64,000 nt of DNA. Source: Caballeronia megalochromosomata. GTDB lineage: Bacteria > Pseudomonadota > Gammaproteobacteria > Burkholderiales > Burkholderiaceae. A program made the position numbers and the translations under genes. Where the stretch lies: assembly GCA_001580565.1 (NCBI GenBank), contig LRBF01000028.1:1-64000 (forward strand). Direction: 5' to 3'. The notes below the pieces were generated by a model. It had not been told where the DNA came from. It did no database searches and saw only the letters and a list, made by a program, of their open reading frames with translations. Numbering within the stretch: position 1 is the stretch's first letter; each line of letters starts with the position of its first letter. This document shows positions 32,091-40,915 of the stretch, piece after piece.

Positions 32091-33643
32091 TCGACGCGTC
32101 GTATCAACAGCCAAAGCAGGCGGCGCAGCGTTTGCCCGGCGATCTGTTCGCCTGGGCCATCGCGCTCGCCACCGGCCTCGACTACTTCGACAACTCGGTC
32201 TTTTCGTTCTTCACGAGCTATATCGCAGGCGGCATCAACGCATCGTCCGATGAACTCGTGTGGGCATCGAGCGCGTATGCGGTGGCCTCCGTGCTCGGCA
32301 TCCTGCAGCAGCAGTGGTGGATCGAGCGGCTCGGCAACCGGCGCTATATCGCCGGGTGCCTGTTTCTGTTCGCGGCTGGCGCGGTGGCGGCGACCTTGTC
32401 CGAATCGGCCTTCGAGCTGGCGCTCGCACGCGGTTTCGAAGGCTATTTCATCGGCCCGATGATGAGCGCCGCGCGCATCCTCATTCAGACGCGCTTCACG
32501 CCGCAAACGCGCCCCGCCGCGACGCGCCGCTTTCTCAACATGATCCTGCTCGGCACGGCGCTCGCACCCTTGTGCGGCGGCTATCTGGTCGCGTCGCTGG
32601 GATGGCGCGCGCTCTTTTCCTGCACCGCGTTCGCGGGCGTCGCGCTCGGCGTGCTCGCGTTCGTCGCCGTGCCCTCGACGGGCCGCGTGCAGCCCGAGGC
32701 GCGCGGCGACACGCACTTCTGGCCTTACATCATCTTCGCGTTCGCGCAATGCGCGCTGCAGATCGTCATGCAGCAAGTGCGTTTCGAGCTGTTCAGCACG
32801 TCGCCCGAGCTCGTCGTGCTGACTGTGGCCGGGCTGCTGTCGCTCGGCTGGTTCGTGTGGCATCAGTGGCATCATCCGAAGCCGCTTCTGCGGCTGCATG
32901 CGCTGCGCGAAAAGACGTTTCAGGTGGGCATCGTGCTGTACATCGCGTTCTATTACATCAACAACGCGATGAGCTTTCTCGTGTCGCGCCTGCTCGAAGG
33001 CGGGCTCGGCTATCCGGTGGAAAACGCCGGGCGGCTCGTCGGCTTCACGTCGATGGTCTCGCTCGCCATGGCCGTCGTCTATTTTCGCTACGCGTCGCGC
33101 ATCAAACACAAGAAGTGGATGATCATGACCGGCTTTCTGCTGGCCGCGTTCATCGGTACATGGATGATCAACCTGCCGCCCGACGTCAGCATGCCGTGGC
33201 TCATCGCGCCGATGGTGTTGCGCGGCATGCTGCTGCTCTTCATCGCGCTGCCGGTCGCGAACCTGACCTTCCGCGTGTTCGCGATCGAGGAATACAGTCA
33301 CGGCTATCGCTTCAAGAACATCGTCAAGCAACTGACGTATTCATTCTCGACGGCGACGATCATCATTCTCGAACAGCACCGCGTCGCGCTGCATCAGACG
33401 CGGCTCGTCGAAACGGTCAACCCGTACAACCCGACGTTTCAGAGCGTGTATCAGGGCCTGCTCGGCGCGTTCGAGCGCATGGGCCACAGCGCATCCGAAG
33501 CGAAGAGCCTCGCGCTCGTCGAGATCAGCCGCATCGTCACGCAGCAGGCGAGCTTTCTCAGTTCGCTGGATGGCTTTTATTACATCATCGGTGTCGCCCT
33601 GTGCGCGAGCGTGATCGCGGCATGGCAGAAGCGCATCGATTGA
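32087..33643 (+). CDS. MFS transporter, DHA2-like (multidrug efflux type)
   Basis: A 518-aa carrier with roughly 14 membrane segments. The early helices include GLDYFDNSVFSFFTSYIAGGI and ASSAYAVASVLGILQQQWW; the motif-A-like loop is reduced (ERLGNRRYIAG), and GFEGYFIGPMMSAARILIQTRF resembles the EmrB/DHA2 group. The N-terminus begins MIDASYQQPKQA; a longer upstream in-frame extension reads through merR in another frame and is not real. Translationally coupled to MerR, it is most likely an inducible efflux pump. Confidence 0.85.
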   Translation: MIDASYQQPKQAAQRLPGDLFAWAIALATGLDYFDNSVFSFFTSYIAGGINASSDELVWASSAYAVASVLGILQQQWWIERLGNRRYIAGCLFLFAAGAVAATLSESAFELALARGFEGYFIGPMMSAARILIQTRFTPQTRPAATRRFLNMILLGTALAPLCGGYLVASLGWRALFSCTAFAGVALGVLAFVAVPSTGRVQPEARGDTHFWPYIIFAFAQCALQIVMQQVRFELFSTSPELVVLTVAGLLSLGWFVWHQWHHPKPLLRLHALREKTFQVGIVLYIAFYYINNAMSFLVSRLLEGGLGYPVENAGRLVGFTSMVSLAMAVVYFRYASRIKHKKWMIMTGFLLAAFIGTWMINLPPDVSMPWLIAPMVLRGMLLLFIALPVANLTFRVFAIEEYSHGYRFKNIVKQLTYSFSTATIIILEQHRVALHQTRLVETVNPYNPTFQSVYQGLLGAFERMGHSASEAKSLALVEISRIVTQQASFLSSLDGFYYIIGVALCASVIAAWQKRID

Positions 33644-33665
33644 TCCGTCTCAGAGCAAAAAGAAA

Positions 33666-34607
33666 GTGGACACACTCAGCAGCATGCGGATGTTTGCCCG
33701 CGTAGCCGAAGAAGGCAGTTTCACCGCCGCCGCGCAACGCATGAATATATCGACGGCCGCGACCTCGCGCGCCATCGCCGCACTGGAAGCGCATCTGAAC
33801 ACGCGGCTCCTGCATCGCAGCACGCGGCGCGTGATCCTCACCGAAGCAGGCAAGCGCTACTTGCAGCGCTGCGAGCAGATTCTCGCGTGCGTCGACGTGG
33901 CCGAAGCCGAAGCCGCCGATGCGCAGTTGCGCCCTTCCGGGCACTTGCGCATTCATGCATCGACGAGCCTCGGGCAATCGTATGTCGTGCCCGCCATCGT
34001 GCGCTACCGGGAACGTCATCCGGCGGTGTCCATCGATCTGACGCTGTCGCAGCATACGCCCGATATCATCGACGAAGGTTATGACCTCACCGTGCAGGCG
34101 AGCATCGCCGAGTTGCCGGATTCGAGCCTCGTCGCGCAACGGCTCGGCACGGTGCATAGCGTGCTGTGCGCGTCGCCGGCGTATCTGCGCGAACATGGCG
34201 AGCCGCGCACGCTCGCGGAGCTCTCGCGTCATCCGTGCCATCAGCTCGTCTCGACGATCTTTCCGCGCGACGTCTGGACTTTCGAAGGCCCGAACGGCAC
34301 GCAGACCTTTCCCCTCGCGAAGCCGGATTTCGGCGTGAATGTCGCGGGCGCGCTGGCGGTGGCGCTGCGCGAAGGTATGGGCATCGGCGCGCTGCCGATG
34401 TCGACAGCGAGCACGCTGCTCGAAAGCGGCGCGCTCGTGCGCGTGCTGCCCGAATATCGATTGCAGGCGCTCACGCTTCACGCGCTGTATCCGTCGCGGC
34501 AGTATCTCAATGCGAAGGTCAAGACTTTCGTCGAGTTCATCAAGGATTTCGTGCCGCGGATTCTGGAGAGCGATTGCGCGCACGTCGTTGCGGCGCACGA
34601 AGGCTGA
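33666..34607 (+). CDS. LysR family transcriptional regulator
   Basis: A 313-aa regulator. The N-terminal helix-turn-helix (SMRMFARVAEEGSFTAAAQRM, then TSRAIAALEAHLNTRLLHRSTRRVILTEAG in two parts) is of the CrgA/AaeR group. The effector domain opens PSGHLRIHASTSLGQSYVVPA. It starts at GTG 33666 with a weak ribosome site; an ATG at 33684 is an alternative. It follows the MFS pump and precedes the cytochrome c hybrid, but the target is unclear because both flanking genes point the same way. Confidence 0.88.
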   Translation: MDTLSSMRMFARVAEEGSFTAAAQRMNISTAATSRAIAALEAHLNTRLLHRSTRRVILTEAGKRYLQRCEQILACVDVAEAEAADAQLRPSGHLRIHASTSLGQSYVVPAIVRYRERHPAVSIDLTLSQHTPDIIDEGYDLTVQASIAELPDSSLVAQRLGTVHSVLCASPAYLREHGEPRTLAELSRHPCHQLVSTIFPRDVWTFEGPNGTQTFPLAKPDFGVNVAGALAVALREGMGIGALPMSTASTLLESGALVRVLPEYRLQALTLHALYPSRQYLNAKVKTFVEFIKDFVPRILESDCAHVVAAHEG

Positions 34608-34692
34608 TGGCGAGGCGAAGTATCATGATCGCTGCTCGCGGCGGCGCGTCTGTATCGCCGTTGTCCGGCAAAGCGCTTCGGAGAGGGATCGA

Positions 34693-35508
34693 ATGAGCTT
34701 CAGACATGCATTCGCGCTTGCGAGCCTGATACTGGCTTGCGCCTCGTCGATGGCCGCGACGCTCGCGATCAACGTCGGCGGCGAGCGCTCGCTCACGACC
34801 GAACAGTTGCTCGCTCGGCCCGACGCCGCGACCATCCGCGTGCCGAACGACGTCACCTTCCACCGCACCATGACCTATCGCGCAGTTCCGTTGCGCGCGC
34901 TGCTCGGCATCACGGAATTGCCCGCCGGCGAGGAGCTTCAGATCACCGCGGCCGACGGCTTCGTCACGCATTTTTCCGCGAAGCTGCTGTTCGGCGATGC
35001 AGCGAAGCGCGCCGAACCGTGGCTCGCGATCGAGTCGCCGGACGAGCCGTGGCCGCAAGTGCCGGGCAACGGCGACATCGGCCCGTTCTACGTCGTGTGG
35101 ATCGATCCGGCTGCCTCGAGCGTGACGAGCGAGCAATGGCCCTTCAAGGTCGACGCGATCCGCATCGCGCCGACGCTCGCCGCGCGCTTCCCGCAAATCG
35201 CCGTCGACAAGAGCGTGCCCGCAAGTTCGCCGATCCGCCGCGGCCAGATCGTGTTCGCCACGCAATGCATGGTGTGTCACAAGCTGAACGGCGCGGGCGA
35301 TGCCTCGATGGGCCCGGACCTCAATCTCCCGCGCAATCCGACCGAGTACTTCCAGCCGTGGGTGCTCAAGGCGTTCATCCGCGATCCGAAATCGATCCGC
35401 GCGTGGCCCGACATGAAAATGCCCGCCTTCGACAAGAACGCGATCAGCGACAGCGATCTCGATGCGGTCATCGCCTATCTTGGCTATATGTCGAAGCGCA
35501 AGAAGTAA
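34693..35508 (+). CDS. Exported c-type cytochrome with N-terminal molybdopterin-oxidoreductase-like domain
   Basis: A 271-aa protein. The signal peptide ends ASSMAA (about residue 22). Residues ~25-165 resemble the small SUOX/YedY-type domain (VPLRALLGI, LQITAADGFVTHFSAKLLF, GPFYVVWIDP) but without a visible pterin-ligating cysteine. Residues ~180-271 are a class I cytochrome c with CMVCH (about residue 192) and a likely axial Met in DMKMPAF. Electron transfer in the periplasm is expected, with a partner not in this window. Domain naming for the N-terminal half is tentative. Confidence 0.72.
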   Translation: MSFRHAFALASLILACASSMAATLAINVGGERSLTTEQLLARPDAATIRVPNDVTFHRTMTYRAVPLRALLGITELPAGEELQITAADGFVTHFSAKLLFGDAAKRAEPWLAIESPDEPWPQVPGNGDIGPFYVVWIDPAASSVTSEQWPFKVDAIRIAPTLAARFPQIAVDKSVPASSPIRRGQIVFATQCMVCHKLNGAGDASMGPDLNLPRNPTEYFQPWVLKAFIRDPKSIRAWPDMKMPAFDKNAISDSDLDAVIAYLGYMSKRKK

Positions 35509-35548
35509 GCGGGCACTGAGGGAAATTCCCAAGTTTCATCGCGCCAAC

Positions 35549-35623
35549 ATTGCATACAATAGTCTCGTCGATCGCCTGAAGTGAGGCCGAAGTGGCGCAG
35601 ACTCAACCAGTTTTGCATACAAT
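35549..35623 (+). promoter_or_regulatory. Paired GntR/FCD operator sites
   Basis: ATTGCATACAAT (35549-35560) and TTGCATACAAT (35613-35623) are near-identical copies of a short imperfect palindrome (ATTG....CAAT), the usual size of GntR/FCD operators. The first overlaps a TACAAT -10 box at 35555-35560. The second lies inside the first dozen codons of the GntR gene. Two sites 64 bp apart, helically phased at ~6 turns, would allow looping or roadblock autoregulation. Confidence 0.68.
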
Positions 35624-36296
35624 TCCGTCCGAACCCGCGCGTTCGGCGGACGATGTCTACGTCGCCATCAAGGACGCGCTCGCAGGCGGCCAGTACGGCG
35701 CGGGGCAATATCTGCGCGAGGAACAGCTCGCCAAAAGTCTCGGCGTGAGCCGCACGCCCGTGCGCGAAGCGTTGCGCCGGCTCGATGCCGAAGGCTGGGT
35801 CGAAACGCGTCCGAACTACGGCGTGCGCGTGAAAGCGTGGACCGTGCAGGACGCGCGCGAGATCTTCGAGGCGCGTCTTCTGATCGAGCCGTACCTCGCC
35901 GGGCGCGCGGCGCTTGCGATCGGCGCGCCGGACATCGCGCGCCTGAAAGCGCTCGCCGATGCAATGCTCGCGATCACGCAGTCTCCATCGACATCCGAAT
36001 CCTGCGAAGCGTGGTTCGCCGCGAACGGCGAATTCCACGCGATCATCACGGCCGCCGCGAACAACGCGCGCCTCGACCGCTCGCTCAGGTCGATGAAGGA
36101 AACGCCGCTCATCAAGTGGACCTTCGACACCTACAGCGACGCGGACCGCGAGCGCAGCGCGCGCCAGCATGTCGAAATCGTGCTTGCGCTCGAACAGCGC
36201 AACGCGGCGTGGGCGGAAGCCATCACGCGCTGCCATATTCTCGCCGCCGAAAAGGCGGTGCTCGACCGCCACGACCGGGAACATTCCGCTTCCTGA
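35592..36296 (+). CDS. GntR family regulator, FadR/FCD subfamily
   Basis: A 234-aa regulator. The HTH is at ~20-85 (YGAGQYLREEQLAKSLGVSR, then TPVREALRRLDAEGWVETRPNYGVRV as the next segment). The all-helical FCD ligand domain begins at DAREIFEARLLIEPYLAGRAA and has HAIITAAANNARL and RQHVEIVLALEQR, positions for metal-binding Asp/His. It starts with GTG 35592 behind GAGG. It precedes an MFS carrier and a PEP-mutase/lyase family enzyme and probably controls both; the two TTGCATACAA sites suggest it also controls itself. Confidence 0.88.
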   Translation: MAQTQPVLHTIPSEPARSADDVYVAIKDALAGGQYGAGQYLREEQLAKSLGVSRTPVREALRRLDAEGWVETRPNYGVRVKAWTVQDAREIFEARLLIEPYLAGRAALAIGAPDIARLKALADAMLAITQSPSTSESCEAWFAANGEFHAIITAAANNARLDRSLRSMKETPLIKWTFDTYSDADRERSARQHVEIVLALEQRNAAWAEAITRCHILAAEKAVLDRHDREHSAS

Positions 36297-36379
36297 GCGT
36301 GCAGCGGTCCGGGCTGCGGCAACATTGAGCATTACGAACCGTCGTTGATAGCCGCAAAAAGCGGCACTGGAGACACGAC

Positions 36380-37792
36380 ATGCCGAGCACCGATGGCACG
36401 ACCATAAGCACCGTCAGCGCGGGCCCGCGTCTGGACCGATTACCGATCTCCGGCTTTCACAAACGCGTGCTGTGGCTGATCGGCGCGGGCATGTTCCTCG
36501 ATTCGTTCGACATCTATCTCGCGGGCGGCGTGCTCGGCGCATTGGCCAAGACCGGCTGGTCGACGATGCAGCTCAACGCCGCGTTTCTCTCGTCGACCTT
36601 CGTCGGCATGCTGATCGGCGCGTTCACGGCGGGCGTGCTCGGCGATGCGAAAGGCCGCAAGTTCACGTATCAGTTCAATCTCGCGGTGTTCGGCCTCGCG
36701 TCGATCGCCGGCGCGTTCGCGCCGAACATGACGTGGCTCATCGTGTGCCGCTTCTTCATGGGGCTCGGACTGGGCGCGGAAATCGTCGTCGGTTACGGTT
36801 CGGTCGGCGAGTTCATGCCGCCCGCGGTGCGCGGCAAGTGGTCGGCGTATCTGTCGCTCATCACGAATTCGGCGCTCTTTTTCTCGACGTTTCTCGGCTA
36901 TCTGATCATTCCGACGATCGGCTGGCGCGCGATGTTCGCGATCGTGGGCGTCGGCGCGATGATCGTGTGGGTCATTCGCAAGAAGATGCCCGAGTCGCCG
37001 CGCTGGCTCGAATCGAAGGGCCGCTACGACGAAGCCGAAGCGATCCTGCGCGCTGCCGAAGAAGAATCAGCGCGCCGCGCGCCGCTGCCGCCCATCGACG
37101 ACGCGCCGCGCACCGTGACGAAGAAGACCACGCTGTTCGAGCTTTTCTCGCCCTCGCAGATTCGCCGCACGTTCGTGTCGATCGTCGTGCAGATCGCGGT
37201 CAACATGGTGATCTACGGCTTCATCGTCTGGGTGCCGACGTTCCTCATGAAGCAGGGCATCGGCATGGCGTCGTCGCTCGGTTATACGACGCTGATGTCG
37301 CTGGGCGGGCCTGCCGGTGCGCTCGTCGGCGTGCTGATCGCGGACCGTGTCGGGCGCAAGAACGGGCTGATCGCGGTCGCGGTGCTCGCGGCGGCGATCG
37401 GCTGGCTTTACGGGCATTCCACCGGCGTCGCGATGGCCACGCTGCTCGGCTTTCTGCTCTTCACGCTGACGTATCTGATGGTCGCGCTCGGCATCGCGAC
37501 GTACATCCCCGAACTCTTCGCGACCGAGAACCGCATGCGCGCGAACGGCATAGCGGGGTGCGCGGGACGCGTCACGGGCATCCTCGCGCCGCAGCTCGTC
37601 GTCGTGATGTACACGGCGGGCGGCGTGAAGGACGTGCTGTCGATGATCATCGGCGCGCTCGTGGTGATGGCCCTTGTGCTGGCGGTGTTCGGCATCGAGA
37701 CGAACCGCCGCTCGCTGGAAGATATCGCGCCTTCGCCCGACACCGACGGCACGCTCGCCGCGTCGGCGCTTTCGCATGAATCGCATCGCTGA
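36380..37792 (+). CDS. MFS transporter (sugar/organic-acid type)
   Basis: A 470-aa, 12-helix carrier. The start ATG follows CTGGAGACACGAC. GAGMFLDSFDIYLAGGVLGAL is the first helix; GVLGDAKGRKFTY follows the second; KKMPESPRWLESKGRYDEAEAIL is the long central loop typical of the sugar-porter/AAHS style; ADRVGRKNGLI repeats in the second half. The gene lies between the GntR regulator and the lyase-family gene (20 bp before it), which makes it the likely uptake system for that enzyme's precursor. Confidence 0.87.
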   Translation: MPSTDGTTISTVSAGPRLDRLPISGFHKRVLWLIGAGMFLDSFDIYLAGGVLGALAKTGWSTMQLNAAFLSSTFVGMLIGAFTAGVLGDAKGRKFTYQFNLAVFGLASIAGAFAPNMTWLIVCRFFMGLGLGAEIVVGYGSVGEFMPPAVRGKWSAYLSLITNSALFFSTFLGYLIIPTIGWRAMFAIVGVGAMIVWVIRKKMPESPRWLESKGRYDEAEAILRAAEEESARRAPLPPIDDAPRTVTKKTTLFELFSPSQIRRTFVSIVVQIAVNMVIYGFIVWVPTFLMKQGIGMASSLGYTTLMSLGGPAGALVGVLIADRVGRKNGLIAVAVLAAAIGWLYGHSTGVAMATLLGFLLFTLTYLMVALGIATYIPELFATENRMRANGIAGCAGRVTGILAPQLVVVMYTAGGVKDVLSMIIGALVVMALVLAVFGIETNRRSLEDIAPSPDTDGTLAASALSHESHR

Positions 37793-37812
37793 AACTTATT
37801 GAGGAAACCGTC

Positions 37813-38691
37813 ATGAGCGTTACGCATGAAACCAAGCGTCAGGCACTGAAAGCGCGTTTTGCGCGCAAGGACATCGTCACCGCGCCCGGCATCTTCGACA
37901 TGATCTCCGCGAAGATGGCCGACTCCATGGGCTTCGAATGCCTCTACATGACGGGCTTCGGCACGGTCGCCTCCTACCTCGGCCTGCCCGACGCGGGGCT
38001 CGCGACCTATACCGACATGGTCAATCGCGTCGCGGCGTTTTGCGGCGGCACGAACACGCCGATGATCTGCGACGGCGACACCGGTTATGGCGGACTTCTG
38101 AATGTCGCGCACACGGTTCGCGGTTATGAGCACGCGGGCGCGGCGGGCATTCAACTCGAAGATCAGGAATTCCCGAAGAAGTGCGGGCATACCCCGGGGC
38201 GGCGCGTCATCGCGACAGAAGACATGGTGCGCAAGATCAGGGTCGCGGTGGAAAGCCGCAGCGATGGCAACTTTCAGATCGTCGCACGCACCGATGCGCG
38301 CACGTCGCTTGGCCTCGACGAAGCCCTGCGACGCGGCGAAGCCTATGCGAAGGCGGGCGCGGATGTGCTGTTCATCGAATCGCCGGAGAGCGTGGAGGAA
38401 CTGGAGACGATCGGGCGCGCGTTCGACATGCCCTTGCTCGTGAATGTCGTCGAAGGCGGAAGGACGCCCCAACTCGCGCCCGACGAGCTGCAGAAACTCG
38501 GGTTCTCGCTGGCGATTTATCCGGCGTCCGGATTCCTGTCAGTCGCGCGGGCGCTCAAGGATGTGTACGGCGAAATCCTCGCGCGCAAGGGCACCGAAGG
38601 CGCGGTCGGCACGATGTATCCGTTCCCGGCGATGTGCGAACTGATGGGCTTTCCGGACGTCTGGGCGTTCGATCGCGAGCATGCGGACTGA
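37813..38691 (+). CDS. Isocitrate lyase/PEP mutase family lyase (KKCGH type)
   Basis: A 292-aa TIM-barrel lyase. The motif KKCGH (in EFPKKCGHTPGRR) carries the catalytic cysteine of true lyases such as 2-methylisocitrate and dimethylmalate lyases. DGDTGYGG and GIQLEDQEF supply metal-binding acids. It should cleave a C-C bond next to a carboxylate of a branched C4-C6 acid. It follows the MFS gene by 20 bp. The second family member at 39129-39953 lacks KKCGH, so they catalyse different reactions. Confidence 0.87.
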   Translation: MSVTHETKRQALKARFARKDIVTAPGIFDMISAKMADSMGFECLYMTGFGTVASYLGLPDAGLATYTDMVNRVAAFCGGTNTPMICDGDTGYGGLLNVAHTVRGYEHAGAAGIQLEDQEFPKKCGHTPGRRVIATEDMVRKIRVAVESRSDGNFQIVARTDARTSLGLDEALRRGEAYAKAGADVLFIESPESVEELETIGRAFDMPLLVNVVEGGRTPQLAPDELQKLGFSLAIYPASGFLSVARALKDVYGEILARKGTEGAVGTMYPFPAMCELMGFPDVWAFDREHAD

Positions 38692-38702
38692 GGCCATCGA
38701 AC

Positions 38703-39101
38703 TCAGCTGACCGCCGCCACGCAGTCGATCTCGATGTCGAATCCGCCCGGCCACGCCGGCACGTTGATGAAGATGCGTGCCGGCGGGTTTTGTCCGAAGA
38801 AACGCGCGTAGACCGCGTTCACGATGGGAAACGCATCGACGGACGTGCAGTAGACGTTGCACTTCAACACCTGATCGAGCGACGATCCCGCCGCTTCGAC
38901 GCACAACTTCAACTGCTCCAGCACCAGTTCGGTCTGACGGTCGATCGTCGCGTTCGCCGCGACTTCGCCCGTCTTCGGATCGAAAGGCGGGAAGCCTGAC
39001 ACATAGACCGTGTCGCCGTGGCGCGTGACGGCGGAAGTCGGCGCCTTGAATCGTTCGAGCCAGGTAGAAAGCGGTTCGACGCGGATGATTTCGCGAGCCA
39101 T
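38703..39101 (-). CDS. RidA/YjgF family protein
   Basis: A ~132-aa member of the RidA family (enamine/imine deaminase or related hydrolases). VTRHGDTVYVSGFPPFDPKTGEV is the conserved opening. NPPARIFINVPAWPGGFDIEIDCVAA carries the usual arginine for substrate binding. It could begin at ATG 39107 or 39101; the second sits 9 nt after AAAGGAG and is preferred. It is 22 bp downstream of the PEP-mutase-like gene on the same strand, so it may deal with a reactive intermediate of that pathway. Confidence 0.88.
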   Translation of the reverse strand: MAREIIRVEPLSTWLERFKAPTSAVTRHGDTVYVSGFPPFDPKTGEVAANATIDRQTELVLEQLKLCVEAAGSSLDQVLKCNVYCTSVDAFPIVNAVYARFFGQNPPARIFINVPAWPGGFDIEIDCVAAVS

Positions 39102-39128
39102 TTTCATCGTCTCCTTTTCAGTGAAGAA

Positions 39129-39953
39129 CTACGCGCGGCCGTCGAAAATGCCATTCAGATCATTGCCCGCCGCGGCATCCCTGAAGCCGTCGAAGCGCCC
39201 GTCGGCGAGCCCTTGCGCCGCGCGCATGAAGCCGCCCCACGCTGCGCGCGCAAGCCCTCCGCCGACACTCACACGCCGCACGCCGAGCGCGGCCACATCG
39301 CTCAATGTGAACTCCGACACGCCGCCGATCAGCAGATTCACGGGCTTCGGTCCCACGGCCTTCACCACCGCCGCGATCTGTTCGCGCGTCTTGATGCCGG
39401 GCGCGTAGAGACAATCCGCGCCGGCATCGGAATAGGCCTTGAGACGCGCGATCGCATCGTCGATATCGGGCTTGCCCACGAAGAAATTCTCCGCGCGGCC
39501 GACGAGCAGCGTGTCGCCGCCGCTTTCGTCGATTGCGCGCCGCGCCGCCTTCATGCGCGCGACGGCGACATCGACGGGAAACAGGGGCGCCGATGCATCG
39601 CCCGTCGAATCCTCGATCGACAAGCCCGCGACGCCTGTCGCCACGGCGAGCTTCACGCTGTGCGCGACATCATCAGGCGTCGCGCCGAAGCCGCTTTCGA
39701 AGTCCGCGTTCACGGGCAAATCGGTCGCTTCGACGATCTCGCGCAAATGAGCGAGCACCGCGTCGCGCGTCACATGATTGTCCGCGTGGCCCTTCGACCA
39801 TGCGAAGCCCGAGCTCGTGGTCGCGAGCGCCTTGAAGCCGAGCGTCTCGAGATAGCGCGCGGAACCGGCGTCCCAGGGATTCGGCAACATGAAGCAACCG
39901 GATTCGTGCAGCGCGCGAAAGGCGGCGCGTTTCTCGGCAGCGGTGCGGGGCAT
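39129..39953 (-). CDS. Isocitrate lyase/PEP phosphomutase superfamily protein (no KKCGH)
   Basis: A 274-aa TIM-barrel protein. It shows FMLPNPWDAGSARYLETLGF, NADFESGFG and GLSIEDSTGD in place of the classical DGDTGYG/ED motifs, and contains no KKCGH cysteine. This places it with the large uncharacterised PEP-mutase-like group (oxaloacetate decarboxylase-like or carboxyphosphonate mutase-like). It begins after GGAGACACGCC. It forms a minus-strand pair with the RidA gene and is convergent with the KKCGH enzyme. The reaction is not known. Confidence 0.82.
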   Translation of the reverse strand: MPRTAAEKRAAFRALHESGCFMLPNPWDAGSARYLETLGFKALATTSSGFAWSKGHADNHVTRDAVLAHLREIVEATDLPVNADFESGFGATPDDVAHSVKLAVATGVAGLSIEDSTGDASAPLFPVDVAVARMKAARRAIDESGGDTLLVGRAENFFVGKPDIDDAIARLKAYSDAGADCLYAPGIKTREQIAAVVKAVGPKPVNLLIGGVSEFTLSDVAALGVRRVSVGGGLARAAWGGFMRAAQGLADGRFDGFRDAAAGNDLNGIFDGRA

Positions 39954-40071
39954 GGCGTGTCTCCTGTCGAAAATCGAGTCAGAACGTAGACAATACTTGA
40001 TCGTGCAAAACCGCGCTCATCACTAAGTCTCTCTTAAGCAAGCACCCACTACGCTTGAGCCTTTCCCTACC

Positions 40072-40839
40072 ATGAGAGACGACATGGAGCACGCAAAACA
40101 TGCGCTCGCCAAGGTTCCGGAGCTGACCGTGGCGTTCTGGATCATCAAGATCGCGGCGACGACGCTCGGCGAAACCGGCGGCGACGCGCTCTCGATGTCG
40201 ATGAATCTCGGCTATCTGATGAGCACGTTCATATTCGCGGCGGTTTTCGTCGTCGCGGTGATCGCGCAGATCAGGGCGGACCGGTTTCAGCCCGCGCTCT
40301 ACTGGATCACGATCATCGCGACGACGACCGTCGGCACCACGCTCGCCGATTTCGCCGACCGCTCGCTCGGCATCGGCTATGCGGGCGGGAGTGCAATCCT
40401 GTTCGCGCTGCTGATCGCGTCGCTCGCGGTGTGGCATCGCGCGATGGGCTCGGTGTCCGTATCGACAATCGCATCGCCGAAAGCCGAGGCGTTCTACTGG
40501 GTCACGATCATGTTCTCGCAGACGCTCGGCACCGCGCTCGGCGACTGGACCGCCGACAACGCGGGCTTCGGCTACACGGGCGCGGCGATGATCTTCGGCG
40601 GCCTGTTGCTGCTGATCGTGCTCGCGTATTACTTCACGGAGGTGTCGCGCACGGTGCTGTTCTGGAGCGCGTTCATTCTGACGCGGCCGCTTGGCGCGGT
40701 GGTCGGGGATTTTCTCGATAAGCCGATCGCGAATGGCGGGCTGGCGATGAGCCGGTATGGGGCGTCGATCGCATTGGTGATGTTTATTGTTGTGTGTGGG
40801 TTTTTGTTTAGGCAGCGGCCTGCGCGGGTGGCGCATTGA
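40072..40839 (+). CDS. COG4705/DUF347 repeat membrane protein
   Basis: A 255-aa integral membrane protein made of four repeats, each two helices. The repeats are recognised by KIAATTLGETGGD, IIATTTVGTTLADF, MFSQTLGTALGDW and LTRPLGAVVGDF. This is the layout of the DUF347 family. The repeated Thr/Gly/Asp motifs could line a path for metal or a small ligand, but function is unknown. ATG 40072 is used; the ATG at 40084 (MEHAKH) is an alternative with GAGAGAC upstream. Mono-cistronic. Confidence 0.85.
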   Translation: MRDDMEHAKHALAKVPELTVAFWIIKIAATTLGETGGDALSMSMNLGYLMSTFIFAAVFVVAVIAQIRADRFQPALYWITIIATTTVGTTLADFADRSLGIGYAGGSAILFALLIASLAVWHRAMGSVSVSTIASPKAEAFYWVTIMFSQTLGTALGDWTADNAGFGYTGAAMIFGGLLLLIVLAYYFTEVSRTVLFWSAFILTRPLGAVVGDFLDKPIANGGLAMSRYGASIALVMFIVVCGFLFRQRPARVAH

Positions 40840-40884
40840 GGAGCGGGAAGGAAATGATCCGGACTTCAGTGTCGAAGTTTCGCC

Positions 40885-40915
40885 AAAATCCCCTGGACCC
40901 GTGACTATCAGGGGA
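40885..40915 (-). terminator. Probable terminator after the AT-rich two-gene unit
   Basis: On the minus strand, TCCCCTG (40915-40909) and CAGGGGA (40895-40889) form a 7-bp stem with a 13-nt loop, followed by TTTTGG. It overlaps the end of the 210-aa gene by a few bases. The loop is long and the T-run short, so strength is uncertain. Confidence 0.45.
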
